This document shows positions 38,262-46,787 of a DNA stretch of 64,000 nt, in pieces. Position 1 is the first letter of the stretch; each line of letters opens with the position of its first letter. The position numbers and the translations under genes were made by a program. Source of the stretch: CBDCFT01 sp965216365 (GTDB lineage Bacteria > Pseudomonadota > Gammaproteobacteria > Arenicellales > CBDCFT01); contig CBDCFT010000070.1 in NCBI GenBank assembly GCA_965216365.1, positions 62,001 to 126,000 on the forward strand. The letters are read 5' to 3'. The notes beneath the pieces were generated by a model that saw nothing but the letters and a program-made list of their open reading frames with translations, did no database searches and had not been told where the DNA came from.

Positions 38262-38320
38262 CGTTGCTGACTTGCAAGCTGCTATCGTTTCGACTCCTAA
38301 ACTAACTTGGAGACAAATCG

Positions 38321-38653
38321 ATGAGCATTACTTGTTTTATCCGTTATGAAATTGATCCGACTAAAAAAACGGCATTCGAGGAATACGCTCGTAGCTGGGG
38401 GCAAGTCATACCAGAGTGTGGCGCAGACTTAATCGGTTATTTCGCGCCCCACGAAGGATCAAGTACGACGGCCTACGGCGTATATAACATTGCCAGCCTG
38501 GCGGAATACGAAACCTATCGTACCCGGCTTTCGGAACACCCTGGTGGCAAGGCCAATTACGAATTCGCTCAACAAGAAAAATTCCTGTTGCGTGAGGATC
38601 GTATTTTTCTGCGTCTAGCCTCAGCCCCTCATGCGGAGGTTATCCAGCGATGA
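38321..38653 (+). CDS. NIPSNAP-family protein
   Basis: A 110-residue ferredoxin-like alpha/beta barrel protein: SITCFIRYEIDPTKKTAFEE, GYFAPHEGSSTTAYGVYNIA and AEYETYRTRLS match the NIPSNAP pattern. The ribosome-site-like GGAGA precedes the ATG. Molecular function of the family is unknown. The stop overlaps the next ATG (ATGA), so translation is coupled to the monooxygenase-like gene. Confidence 0.85.
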   Translation: MSITCFIRYEIDPTKKTAFEEYARSWGQVIPECGADLIGYFAPHEGSSTTAYGVYNIASLAEYETYRTRLSEHPGGKANYEFAQQEKFLLREDRIFLRLASAPHAEVIQR

Positions 38654-38994
38654 TTGCTATGATGTTTGAAGTGTGGCCGAAGGCTGAGCATAAACAAGGT
38701 TATCTCGACGAAGCAGCTAAACTTAAAAGTCTCCTTGAAAGTATCGATGGATTCATTTCCATTGAACGCTTCGAAAGTTTATATGAGCCGGGCAAAATTC
38801 TATCTTTGGGCTTTTTCCGCGATGAAGAAGCCGTTTTCGCGTGGCGCAATACAACCGAGCACCGAAAAGCCCAGATGTTAGGACGCGAAACATATTTTTC
38901 GGATTACCGGTTACGGATTGCCGATGTAACGCGGGACTACAGCATGCAAAACCGCGATCAGGCGCCACCCGACAGTCAGCAGTTTCACGGGTGA
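38650..38994 (+). CDS. Antibiotic biosynthesis monooxygenase (ABM) family protein
   Basis: A 114-residue protein of the dimeric alpha/beta barrel ABM fold: IAMMFEVWPKAEHKQGYLDE, SIDGFISIERFES and AVFAWRNTTEHRKAQMLGR. Members include heme-degrading and quinone-forming oxygenases as well as many of unknown role. Coupled to the NIPSNAP gene by an ATGA overlap. The EamA exporter 18 bases downstream completes a probable operon controlled by the divergent ArsR-type regulator. Confidence 0.85.
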   Translation: MIAMMFEVWPKAEHKQGYLDEAAKLKSLLESIDGFISIERFESLYEPGKILSLGFFRDEEAVFAWRNTTEHRKAQMLGRETYFSDYRLRIADVTRDYSMQNRDQAPPDSQQFHG

Positions 38995-39012
38995 TTATCG
39001 AACAGGCACCCC

Positions 39013-39951
39013 TTGGCGCTATCGATTCGCTGGGTGACGAAGTTGAGCAGTGCATACGATAGTCCGCCATTGACAGAGTACGCGTTACTCGTACTCCTCG
39101 CATTATTGTGGGGCGTGTCCTATTCGCTCATCAAGATTGCGCTGGTCTCGTTTCCACCGGTTACGCTAATGGCAATCCGCGTCTCCATTGCCGCTGTTAT
39201 TCTAACGATTGTGGTTTTGCGCGCGGGGCATCAATTTCCATCTGATTTAAACACCTGGAGGGCGTTACTACTACAAGCGTTTTTTAACAGTATTGGCGCC
39301 TGGACGGTGTTAGCCTGGGGTCAACAGTATGTCGATAGCGGTTTGGCCGGTGTTTTGAATTCGACATCGCCTGTATTTGTGTTCTTTATGACATTACTAT
39401 GGACACGTCATGAATCCATCGACATAGCAAAGTTTTTTGGGGCGATGCTGGGTATGGTCGGGGTAATCCTGCTGATGGGGGTTGATACACTGTATGGACT
39501 TGGACGCGAAGGATTGGCGCAGTTCGCGATACTGTTAGGGGCGCTCCTGTATGCTTGTGCGGCAGTTTATGGGAAACGATTTAAAGACTTGTCACCCGCT
39601 ACTTCCGCAGCCGGAACCATGATTTGGGCTTCGCTATGTCTGATACCCATCGCATGTATATTAGATCGACCGTGGCAGCTAACTATTGAATATCCTGCAC
39701 TATTGGCAGCACTGATTCTGTCAGTCTTCTCAACCGCCGGTGCTCTACTCATCTATTTCAGATTGGTAAAGACAATCGGCTCGATGGGTGTTGCCAGTCA
39801 AAGCTATTTAAGATCTGCAGTCGCCATATGTGTCGGTATTCTATTGCTGGGAGAAAGCTTGTCCTGGTCGCTGGCAAGCGGGATTTGTGCGGTAATCGTT
39901 GGAATGTTCTTTATAAATGGAGGATTGACCGCGTTTCAGAAAAGGGTTTGA
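39013..39951 (+). CDS. EamA/DMT-superfamily transporter
   Basis: A 312-residue, ten-segment membrane protein with two EamA repeats. It opens LLVLLALLWGVSYSLIKIAL, followed by PVTLMAIRVSIAAVILTIVV. The second repeat includes SMGVASQSYLRSAVAICVGI, ending GICAVIVGMFFINGG. Such proteins often export amino acids or metabolites. Start TTG at 39013 or a second TTG near 39043. Probably co-transcribed with the NIPSNAP/ABM pair. Confidence 0.88.
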   Translation: MALSIRWVTKLSSAYDSPPLTEYALLVLLALLWGVSYSLIKIALVSFPPVTLMAIRVSIAAVILTIVVLRAGHQFPSDLNTWRALLLQAFFNSIGAWTVLAWGQQYVDSGLAGVLNSTSPVFVFFMTLLWTRHESIDIAKFFGAMLGMVGVILLMGVDTLYGLGREGLAQFAILLGALLYACAAVYGKRFKDLSPATSAAGTMIWASLCLIPIACILDRPWQLTIEYPALLAALILSVFSTAGALLIYFRLVKTIGSMGVASQSYLRSAVAICVGILLLGESLSWSLASGICAVIVGMFFINGGLTAFQKRV

Positions 39952-40015
39952 ACAGCACTTTGTGGTAGATTAGGATGATCTTAGACACAAGATTCTACTG
40001 GTATCAATAGTTTCA

Positions 40016-40651
40016 GTGATCGGTAATTCCGAACATCGATACATTGTCGAGGTCGACCTCAGACGACAACCGTTGTCGCAAAACGATATCAATGAGAAAG
40101 TCAGACTCTTAAAATCGACTTACAAAACCAACATCAATTTCGTAGTGGCGTCCTTGGTTCTTGCGTCGGGTGTCACGTATCGTGCCATTAGTTTGAACTT
40201 CGATGGCAATCTGGAATTATTCAAAATATGTATCTACGTTGGTGTGTGGTTTGGCGTATTTACCGGAATGATGATCGACGGAAACGGCAAACGAAAACTT
40301 CAACTGATAACGATTGGGGTGTTAACAAGCAGTTCGTGCGGTTTGTTTGCATCAATGATTGTGATGCTGTTTACGGAACAAGCGAGTAACTGGATAGCAA
40401 GCGTCACCATACTGGCCAGCGCCCTAAGCAGTATGTGGTTGTTAACTTACTATGACGAGGTATTAAAAGGTCTGGAGTTGTTGAGGGTTGTAAACAAAAG
40501 ACAACTCGCATACATAAAAAAAGCATCCAGTCATTTTGAAGAATTAAATACCTTCTTCGATAAAATCAAGCGACAGGGTAGAGCGCCACTCACTGCCGAA
40601 TATTGGGCATTCCGCGATTGGGTTTCAAAAAAAGCGAACCCGACCGTATGA
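40016..40651 (+). CDS. Hypothetical membrane protein
   Basis: A 211-residue protein starting at GTG, with a charged N-terminus and four membrane segments (NFVVASLVLASGVTYRAI, FKICIYVGVWFGVFTGMM, ITIGVLTSSSCGLFASMIVM, WIASVTILASALSSMWLLTY). It ends in a basic cytoplasmic tail of about 60 residues (KGLELLRVVNKRQLAYIKKA). Family not recognised. It is separated from EamA by 64 bases and followed by a strong terminator. Confidence 0.6.
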   Translation: MIGNSEHRYIVEVDLRRQPLSQNDINEKVRLLKSTYKTNINFVVASLVLASGVTYRAISLNFDGNLELFKICIYVGVWFGVFTGMMIDGNGKRKLQLITIGVLTSSSCGLFASMIVMLFTEQASNWIASVTILASALSSMWLLTYYDEVLKGLELLRVVNKRQLAYIKKASSHFEELNTFFDKIKRQGRAPLTAEYWAFRDWVSKKANPTV

Positions 40652-40732
40652 TCGAACTCTGAATGCCCTGAAACCAGTCAACTCTCTCGCTGGGCAACGC
40701 TGTAAATCAACCATGTAAGGCAGCTTATAAAG

Positions 40733-40763
40733 AAAAGGGCGGAGTTTGCACTCCGCCCTTTTT
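40733..40763. terminator. Bidirectional rho-independent terminator
   Basis: A 13-base-pair stem (AAAAGGGCGGAGT / ACTCCGCCCTTTT) with a four-base loop and T-runs on both strands, between the convergent membrane protein gene and the symporter gene. Confidence 0.85.
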
Positions 40764-40776
40764 AGTACCTGACTTG

Positions 40777-42135
40777 TTACTGTTTATCGTGAGTCGCTTC
40801 TATCGCTTTTGCGAGTTCCGCTTCGACTGTTTCGTCAATATGGATTTCTTCATCCGTATCCAAAACTCCCGCTTCCGGATCCTGGTAAACGGATAAATCG
40901 AGTTTACCTTCGCTTTTGGCGACAATGCTTGAAACGGTCGCATCACCGGAAACATTAACGGCCGTTCTAATCATGTCCATCAAACGATCAACACCAAGAA
41001 CGAGACCAATACCTTCGACCGGCAGGCCAACTTGGGTAAACACCATGGACAACATTATCAAACCCACGCCAGGTACGCCGGCCGTACCAATCGATGCCAG
41101 CACGGACATCAGAATTACAGTCAAATAGCCGCCAATCCCAAGTTCTACACCGTAGACGTTGGCAATAAAAACCGTTGCCACGCCTTGCATTATCGCGGTT
41201 CCGTCCATATTGATCGTGGCGCCAAATGGAACGGTAAAAGATGCGACTGAATTGTTAACGCCAAATCGTTCTGTTACTGTTCTCATGGTGACAGGGATAG
41301 TTGCATTAGAACTCGCGGTACTAAACGCAAAAACCTGTACGTTTCTTATTTTCTTAAGAAACATTGCAGGACTGAGTCCCGAGAAAACTTTCAACACAAT
41401 CATCAAAGTGACGAATAGATGAAACATCAGGGCGCCCACCAAGACTCCAACGTAACCTGCTAAAGACGCGAGTAAGCCGAGTCCCAGTGTGGCCACTGCT
41501 TTCGCGATAAGAGCAAAAACGGCGTAAGGCGCGACCGACATCACGATAGTCACCATTTTCATCATAATTTCGTTGGCAATTTCAGCGCCTTCAACAAAAC
41601 TCTTCGCTTTGGTGCCCACAATCAACATGCTGATACCGACCAGAATTGCAAAGAAAATAATGGGTAACATGTCACCGTTCGCCATTGAAGCAATGGGGTT
41701 CTTCGGAATGATGTCAATCAACACCTGGGATAACGGGGGTGACTCTTTACCGGTAAAAGCAGCGTCGGTCGCCTGATTCATACCCTTGCCAATTCCGAAA
41801 GTCACCGCAATGATGATTGCGGTTGCGATCGCAATAGCGGTGGTCATCATGTACAAGGCGAATGATTTTCCACCGACGCGCCCCAACATGCGGATATCTC
41901 CAATACCGCAAACACCGCAAATGAGGGAGAAAAATACCAGTGGTACAACTAGCATTTTTAATGCGTTAACAAACATTGTTCCTACAACATGGAATAATCC
42001 GTTAACAATGTATTGATCTACAAAACCGCCGGACGCATTCAAGCCTGTCAGGTTAATGATTAGCCCGACGACGATTCCTAACGCCATGCCTAACAGAACT
42101 TTTACCGTGAGACTCATTTTCTTTTCTTCGCTCAT
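40777..42135 (-). CDS. Dicarboxylate/glutamate:cation symporter (DAACS family)
   Basis: A 452-residue GltP/DctA-type carrier. ATG has AGGGAG upstream. Key motifs are AFSTASSNATIPVTM (the serine-rich re-entrant loop), PFGATINMDGTAIMQ (NMDGT) and SIGTAGVPGVGLIMLSMVFT, then DRLMDMIRTAVNVSGDAT carrying the Asp and Arg region that sets substrate charge. These point to glutamate, aspartate or C4-dicarboxylate uptake driven by Na+ or H+. Downstream of dgcA-dgcN and the ThDP enzyme on the same strand, so D- or L-glutamate is an attractive substrate. Confidence 0.92.
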   Translation of the reverse strand: MSEEKKMSLTVKVLLGMALGIVVGLIINLTGLNASGGFVDQYIVNGLFHVVGTMFVNALKMLVVPLVFFSLICGVCGIGDIRMLGRVGGKSFALYMMTTAIAIATAIIIAVTFGIGKGMNQATDAAFTGKESPPLSQVLIDIIPKNPIASMANGDMLPIIFFAILVGISMLIVGTKAKSFVEGAEIANEIMMKMVTIVMSVAPYAVFALIAKAVATLGLGLLASLAGYVGVLVGALMFHLFVTLMIVLKVFSGLSPAMFLKKIRNVQVFAFSTASSNATIPVTMRTVTERFGVNNSVASFTVPFGATINMDGTAIMQGVATVFIANVYGVELGIGGYLTVILMSVLASIGTAGVPGVGLIMLSMVFTQVGLPVEGIGLVLGVDRLMDMIRTAVNVSGDATVSSIVAKSEGKLDLSVYQDPEAGVLDTDEEIHIDETVEAELAKAIEATHDKQ

Positions 42136-42475
42136 TAGCTTTACTCCCTGAATTTGGTGTGGTTGTTACTGTCGTATATATCCGTACTGCTTTGGCTTTC
42201 CTCTTGGTTAATACCAATACCAGTTTATTACACTAAGTATTTGATTTCCACAGAACTATTCAATCTCGAAACCGTTTTATTTCAAGGGTTTCAGGGGGAT
42301 ACGCCAGGATGTTGTCGGCGCATAGCAGATTATTGGGAGAATTTAACGGGACGAACTTTGGGGTAGCGTTCCTTTGTGTTACGAAGCTTTTAGGTGCTAT
42401 GTATACTCGATACCATATTCATAGGCTAGGTAATTTTCCTCAGTGGTGTCACTGGCGATAATCACAAAAAGATTT
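42136..42475. other. 340-base gene-free interval upstream of the symporter gene
   Basis: No convincing gene. It carries a motif identical to one at 29427-29441 and a small hairpin around GAAACC/GGGTTTC (about 42268-42292). It probably includes the symporter promoter and leader, and the transcript end of the ThDP enzyme gene. Confidence 0.5.
42426..42440. promoter_or_regulatory. Recurrent regulatory motif, second copy
   Basis: CTAGGTAATTTTCCT, identical over 15 bases to 29427-29441. Here it lies about 290 bases upstream of the symporter ATG and 36 bases past the ThDP enzyme stop. Confidence 0.4.
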
Positions 42476-44143
42476 CTATTTATTTTCGCCTGAATTGCGT
42501 ATCTCACTCAGTGTTTGTCTTGGCGTGATGGCTTCTGCATCAATTATCAATTCAATTAATGTTCCGCTTTTTACGGCAAGTGCATTTTGAAACGCAGTTT
42601 CGAAGTCCGCAGTCCTTGATACGCGTTCAAAGTGAAATCCATAGGCCTGGGCGAGCAAACCAAAATCCGGATTGACAATCTCCGTGCCATGTACGCGATT
42701 CGGATAATGGCGCTCCTGGTGCATACGAATGGTGCCGTACATGCTGTTATTCAAAAGCAATACAATAGGTTGCGCATCGTATTGCGCAGCAGTGGCGAGT
42801 TCCTGTCCATTCATTTGGAAATCACCGTCGCCGGCGAAACAAACGACTGTTTTATCCGGATAGGACAGTTTGGCTGCGATGGCCGCCGGCACTCCATAAC
42901 CCATGGCGCCGCTTTCCGGCGCAATCAATCGTGCATTTTCACCGTACTGAAAAAACTTGTTTGGCCACACGGAAAAATTTCCCGCGCCGTTAGTAACAAT
43001 GACATCGTCGGGCAGGTGTTCGCGCAACCACGCCATGATCGCGCCCATGTCGACATTGCCGGGTTGCTGCGGAATCGCCAGCGACTGTAAGTATCCCTTG
43101 CGTGCATCGCTGGTCCATTTAGTCCATGATGGTTTTTTTATTGGAGAGAATCGAACCGCGGCCTGTACAAAAGAATTTGCTCCACAGTGGACACCCAAAA
43201 TAGGTTGATACACTTTGCCAATCTCGGTTTCGCTGGCATGGACATGAATCAGTTTTTGTCGTGGCGCCGGAACATCGAGTAGTTGATAACTGTTGGTGGT
43301 GATTTCACTCAAATCGAGTCCGATGGCGAGTATTAAATCCGCTTCGCCAAAAAGTTTTTTTGTTTGTTCCGTGACACCGACACCTGCATCGCCCACATAA
43401 CATTGGCTGTGGTTATCCATGCGGTCCTGGCAGCGAAAACCGGCAACGACGGGTAGGTTATTTTGTTCGGCAAATTGTTTAAGATTTTTTCTGCCTAGAC
43501 CTGTCCAGCCACCGCCGCCTGCCATAACTATAGGTTTGTTTGCGTCGGCTAAATGTTCAAATACTTCGTTTAGTGTTCGCGGGCTAATTTCAGGTTCTTT
43601 CACTTGAACCGCAGGCGTGGGCATCGCGTTCGTGGTATCGACCAGCATATCCTCCGGTAGAGAAATGACGACCGGGCCGGGCCGGCCGGACAGTGCAACG
43701 GAAAATGCACGCGCAACGATTTCCGGCATCCGGTCTGTTTCATTTATTTCCACCGACCATTTAGCGGTAGCAGCGAAAAATGTTGTGTAATCGATTTCCT
43801 GAAACGCATCGCGTCCACGGTCGTTGCGCGCCACCTGGCCAACGAACAAGATCATGGGCGATGAATCCTGTTGCGCGGTATGCACACCGATGGACGCATT
43901 GGTCGCGCCGGGACCACGGGTGACGAAACAAACACCCGGTCTGCCAGTGAGTTTGCCATAGGCCGCAGCCATAAAACCGGCACCGCCTTCCTGTCGGCAC
44001 ATGACGGTTTTTATGTTTTCTTTTGCCCCGTACAACGCATCTAGAACGGCGAGGTAACTTTCACCAGGGACGCCAAAAACAATCGATGTTTGCTGTGCAA
44101 GCAAGCAGTCGATTAATAATTCTCCGCCGGTTCTGGTTTTCAA
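42476..44143 (-). CDS. ThDP-dependent enzyme, acetolactate-synthase-like
   Basis: A 555-residue ThDP enzyme. Glu52 in MCRQEGGAGFMAAAYGKLTG is the cofactor-activating glutamate. The ThDP/Mg motif is GDGDFQMNGQELATAAQ... NN. FVTRGPGATNASIGVHTA is typical of the acetolactate-synthase/oxalyl-CoA-decarboxylase/Xsc superfamily. No regulatory small subunit (ilvN) adjoins it, so a catabolic decarboxylase or lyase role is more likely than branched-chain amino acid synthesis. Placed between dgcN and the symporter, it probably acts on a keto-acid in the same pathway. Confidence 0.85.
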   Translation of the reverse strand: MKTRTGGELLIDCLLAQQTSIVFGVPGESYLAVLDALYGAKENIKTVMCRQEGGAGFMAAAYGKLTGRPGVCFVTRGPGATNASIGVHTAQQDSSPMILFVGQVARNDRGRDAFQEIDYTTFFAATAKWSVEINETDRMPEIVARAFSVALSGRPGPVVISLPEDMLVDTTNAMPTPAVQVKEPEISPRTLNEVFEHLADANKPIVMAGGGGWTGLGRKNLKQFAEQNNLPVVAGFRCQDRMDNHSQCYVGDAGVGVTEQTKKLFGEADLILAIGLDLSEITTNSYQLLDVPAPRQKLIHVHASETEIGKVYQPILGVHCGANSFVQAAVRFSPIKKPSWTKWTSDARKGYLQSLAIPQQPGNVDMGAIMAWLREHLPDDVIVTNGAGNFSVWPNKFFQYGENARLIAPESGAMGYGVPAAIAAKLSYPDKTVVCFAGDGDFQMNGQELATAAQYDAQPIVLLLNNSMYGTIRMHQERHYPNRVHGTEIVNPDFGLLAQAYGFHFERVSRTADFETAFQNALAVKSGTLIELIIDAEAITPRQTLSEIRNSGENK

Positions 44144-44162
44144 GTCTGTGTGTCTTGGTCGA

Positions 44163-45194
44163 TCAATTCATTATGGCATCGAGTAACTCGCCCGCACCAT
44201 AACGTACCGCGTCAGTTGTCGGAAGCCCGGTTATTTTTTCGGTGTGTTCGATTTGTTGTCGCGCTTGTTCTTCGTTCATGTCGTAAGTATTTAACGCAAC
44301 ACCTACCGTTTTGGCGCGTTCATAACTACCGCAAACTGAAGATAGGTCTTCATACAGTTTTATCAACTGATCGAGTGGCGGGATAGCGACATCGCCGTCT
44401 TCCGCCCATAGTTTGTTCGCTCCCGCCTGATGACAAAGAATAAAATGCGTTGGGCAACTACCACGAATCAAGGGCAGGTTGGATGTGCTGCCCGGATGCA
44501 CCAACGAACCCTGGCCTTCGATAATGACCAGATCGTTGTCCGCCGCATCCAGCACCATTTGTTCGACCGCGCCACAGGCATAGTCTACTCTGATCGCATC
44601 CAGCGGTATGCCTTTGCCCGCGATAGTGATACCGATTTGTCCCGTCGCGAGAAAGTCGCTCTTAATACCGCGTTGCCGTGCGAGTTTCCAGATTTCCAAT
44701 CCCACCGTCATTTTACCGATGGCCATGTCCGTGCCGACAATGACAACGCGTTTGTTATTCAGTGCCGACGCACGGGCACGGGCGATGTTGATGCCTTCGG
44801 GTTCGGTTCGAATATCCCACACCCATTGTCCGGGTTCCAGCTCGGGGTAGTTTTGTGCCATCAATTCATGCAGCCCGTTGACCACGCACATACCCTGTGC
44901 AACCGCAGAATCGATCTCCGATTTCAAGTGAGACGGTAAGCGTCCCCCGGAAGGGGCCATACCCAGTATCAGAACCCGCGCGCCGAGTTTGGCCGCTGCA
45001 TCAACATTGCCGACGACAGGGCAATCGTTGCCAAAGTCGACGATGTCATGCAGGCGTTTTCCGTTGTGACGCGTATCGATAACGCAGGTGACTGGGTTTG
45101 GCGAATACCGCAATACACCGTGACCCATCTTGCCATTCAATTCACCGAGTTGATCGTTAAACAAAATGGCGATGGGCAGATCGGGATTTAACAC
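44163..45194 (-). CDS. dgcN: DUF1611 protein, DgcN-like D-glutamate N-acetyltransferase
   Basis: A 343-residue protein of the DUF1611 family. It has an N-terminal Rossmann-like part (GARVLILGMAPSGGRLPSHL) and a P-loop-like second domain (VVIVGTDMAIGKMTVGLEIW, LVIIEGQGSLVHPG). DUF1611 members paired with an enolase-superfamily epimerase have been shown in marine bacteria to act as D-glutamate N-acetyltransferase (DgcN), the first step of D-glutamate use. Its start overlaps the dgcA-like stop by seven bases, as expected for that pair. Assignment rests on family and context; other DUF1611 activities are possible. Confidence 0.75.
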   Translation of the reverse strand: MLNPDLPIAILFNDQLGELNGKMGHGVLRYSPNPVTCVIDTRHNGKRLHDIVDFGNDCPVVGNVDAAAKLGARVLILGMAPSGGRLPSHLKSEIDSAVAQGMCVVNGLHELMAQNYPELEPGQWVWDIRTEPEGINIARARASALNNKRVVIVGTDMAIGKMTVGLEIWKLARQRGIKSDFLATGQIGITIAGKGIPLDAIRVDYACGAVEQMVLDAADNDLVIIEGQGSLVHPGSTSNLPLIRGSCPTHFILCHQAGANKLWAEDGDVAIPPLDQLIKLYEDLSSVCGSYERAKTVGVALNTYDMNEEQARQQIEHTEKITGLPTTDAVRYGAGELLDAIMN

Positions 45195-46228
45195 CTTAAT
45201 CGGCCCCCGTGTCCGGGTGTATCGGTGGGCGTCACGATACCGTTTTTTAAAACTGCGCCTTCAGCAGGGTCGGGCGCCAAATTGAGTTGCGAATCAAGAT
45301 CAATATAGTCGAATAACGAACCAATGGCTGCGCCGGCGGAAATCGAAACCGACGATTCACCCATGCAACCAATCATGGTTTTGAGTCCGTGTGCACGCGC
45401 GGTTGCGACAATTCTCAGCGCCTCGGTGATACCACCGCATTTCATTAGTTTTAAATTAACGCCATCAACTGCATGGGCAAGTCGTGCAACATCGGTTTTG
45501 AAGTTGCACGATTCATCGACATAAATCGGCAACGCGCGGTCACGAAATAATTCAGGCAATTGATCGTCACAGGATTGATGCAGCGGTTGTTCGACATATT
45601 CTGTACCGTGATTCGCAAGCCATGACACCATGTGCCGGGAATCTTCAAGTGACCAGCCACCGTTGGCATCGACCCGAATCCCAACGTCAGAATCCTTCAC
45701 CGTTTCTATGATGGCATTAAACATGGTTTTGTCGGCGTCAATGCCTTCGGGTGAACCGAGTTTTACCTTCAAATAGCGCGCACCGGTACGCGTGATAATT
45801 TCCGGCACACGTTCACGCACCACCTCAGGTGGCACAATACCGATGGTCAAAGATGTGGGAACACTTTGCTTGGATAAACCGAGTAGTTTATACAACGGCA
45901 TAGCTGCTTGTTTAGCTAACAAGTCCCACCATGCGATGTCGAGACCCGCATAGGCACAGGGTGCGACATTAGCGTCATGTGCCGCCTGCCATGCTGCATG
46001 TGGGTTGCTGTCAGCAAGATCGTAGTTGTCAGCAAAATCATTCAGCTGTTGCGCGCATTCGGTAGCAGTCGATGCGCCTGTGGTTTCGCCTGGTGCGCAT
46101 TCGCCTAGTCCTGTGTTTCCATCGTTACTTAAAGAAACGAATAAATTAACCGAACCCCAGTATTCACCGCGGCTAATACGCAGTGGGTAACGTTTTTTGA
46201 GTTCAATTTCCGAACAGCCGAGTTGCAT
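45188..46228 (-). CDS. dgcA: Enolase-superfamily epimerase, DgcA-like (N-acetyl-D-glutamate racemase / dipeptide epimerase)
   Basis: A 346-residue member of the muconate-lactonising group. The catalytic KxK is in RYLKVKLGSPEG; metal ligands are in VGIRVDANGGWS, EYVEQPL and IYVDESCN; the second catalytic Lys is in VNLKLMKCGG. The closest pattern is L-Ala-D/L-Glu epimerase and the DgcA racemase that turns N-acetyl-D-glutamate into the L form. Overlap with the DUF1611 gene favours DgcA. A deacetylase to finish the route is not in this cluster. Confidence 0.82.
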   Translation of the reverse strand: MQLGCSEIELKKRYPLRISRGEYWGSVNLFVSLSNDGNTGLGECAPGETTGASTATECAQQLNDFADNYDLADSNPHAAWQAAHDANVAPCAYAGLDIAWWDLLAKQAAMPLYKLLGLSKQSVPTSLTIGIVPPEVVRERVPEIITRTGARYLKVKLGSPEGIDADKTMFNAIIETVKDSDVGIRVDANGGWSLEDSRHMVSWLANHGTEYVEQPLHQSCDDQLPELFRDRALPIYVDESCNFKTDVARLAHAVDGVNLKLMKCGGITEALRIVATARAHGLKTMIGCMGESSVSISAGAAIGSLFDYIDLDSQLNLAPDPAEGAVLKNGIVTPTDTPGHGGRLRC

Positions 46229-46407
46229 CGGTCAGTGTTGTTTATTCTTATATCGAATGCGCAATTGTAAATACATCTACATATAAACTGTAGTAGTTAC
46301 CGAACTACAATTTGGAACTTCTTCGGGTATTAGTATGAAACAAACAGAAAAATGATGCGGTACAGTGCAGTAATAACTCCACAGAATAGAAAAAAGTGTA
46401 GCAAATC

Positions 46408-46758
46408 ATGAAAATATTTCTCAAAGTAATATTGATTATTTTGGTTTTTCTAGCCGTCGCCTCGGGAGTTACAAAAGTCATGCTGTTACCGCAGGATGTG
46501 GAGTTCTTCGGTCGATATGGATTCACTAATCCCATCCTCGTTGCTTATGGCGCGGTTCAGATCATCGGTGGCATCTTGTTGGTCATTCCAAAAACAAGAT
46601 TCGTTGGCGCGATTATTGTGGCTATTACGTTTTTGATCTCGCTGGTTGTACTTGTCATGGACGGAAATATCTTATTTTCAATTTTTACCGTAGTCGCCAC
46701 GCTTTTATTGGGGGCGATTATGCAGCATAGTCATGCAAAACACCGACCCATTGGATAA
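46408..46758 (+). CDS. DoxX-like membrane protein
   Basis: A 116-residue protein with four membrane segments (KVILIILVFLAVASGVTKVM, ILVAYGAVQIIGGILLVIP, VGAIIVAITFLISLVVLVM and the last near IFTVVATLLLGAIM). The layout with VTKVMLLPQDVEFFGRYGF matches DoxX-like small proteins. Function unknown. Divergent from dgcA with a 180-base gap, and 29 bases before the sulfotransferase-like gene. Confidence 0.75.
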   Translation: MKIFLKVILIILVFLAVASGVTKVMLLPQDVEFFGRYGFTNPILVAYGAVQIIGGILLVIPKTRFVGAIIVAITFLISLVVLVMDGNILFSIFTVVATLLLGAIMQHSHAKHRPIG

Positions 46759-46787
46759 ACAGACGGGCTGACAAAGGGGATTAAATC

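Noticed and set aside
38321..38994. Toxin-antitoxin pair suggested by two small overlapping genes
   Set aside because: Both belong to NIPSNAP and ABM families, with an exporter behind and a divergent regulator, unlike any toxin-antitoxin layout.
42632..43090. 152-residue open frame antisense to the ThDP enzyme
   Set aside because: No ribosome site and no recognisable motif; shadow of a well-supported gene.
42476..44143. Biosynthetic acetolactate synthase (ilvB/ilvI)
   Set aside because: No small regulatory subunit gene and no other branched-chain genes nearby; context is catabolic.
44430..44939. 169-residue open frame antisense to dgcN
   Set aside because: Basic, low-hydrophobicity shadow of a conserved gene.
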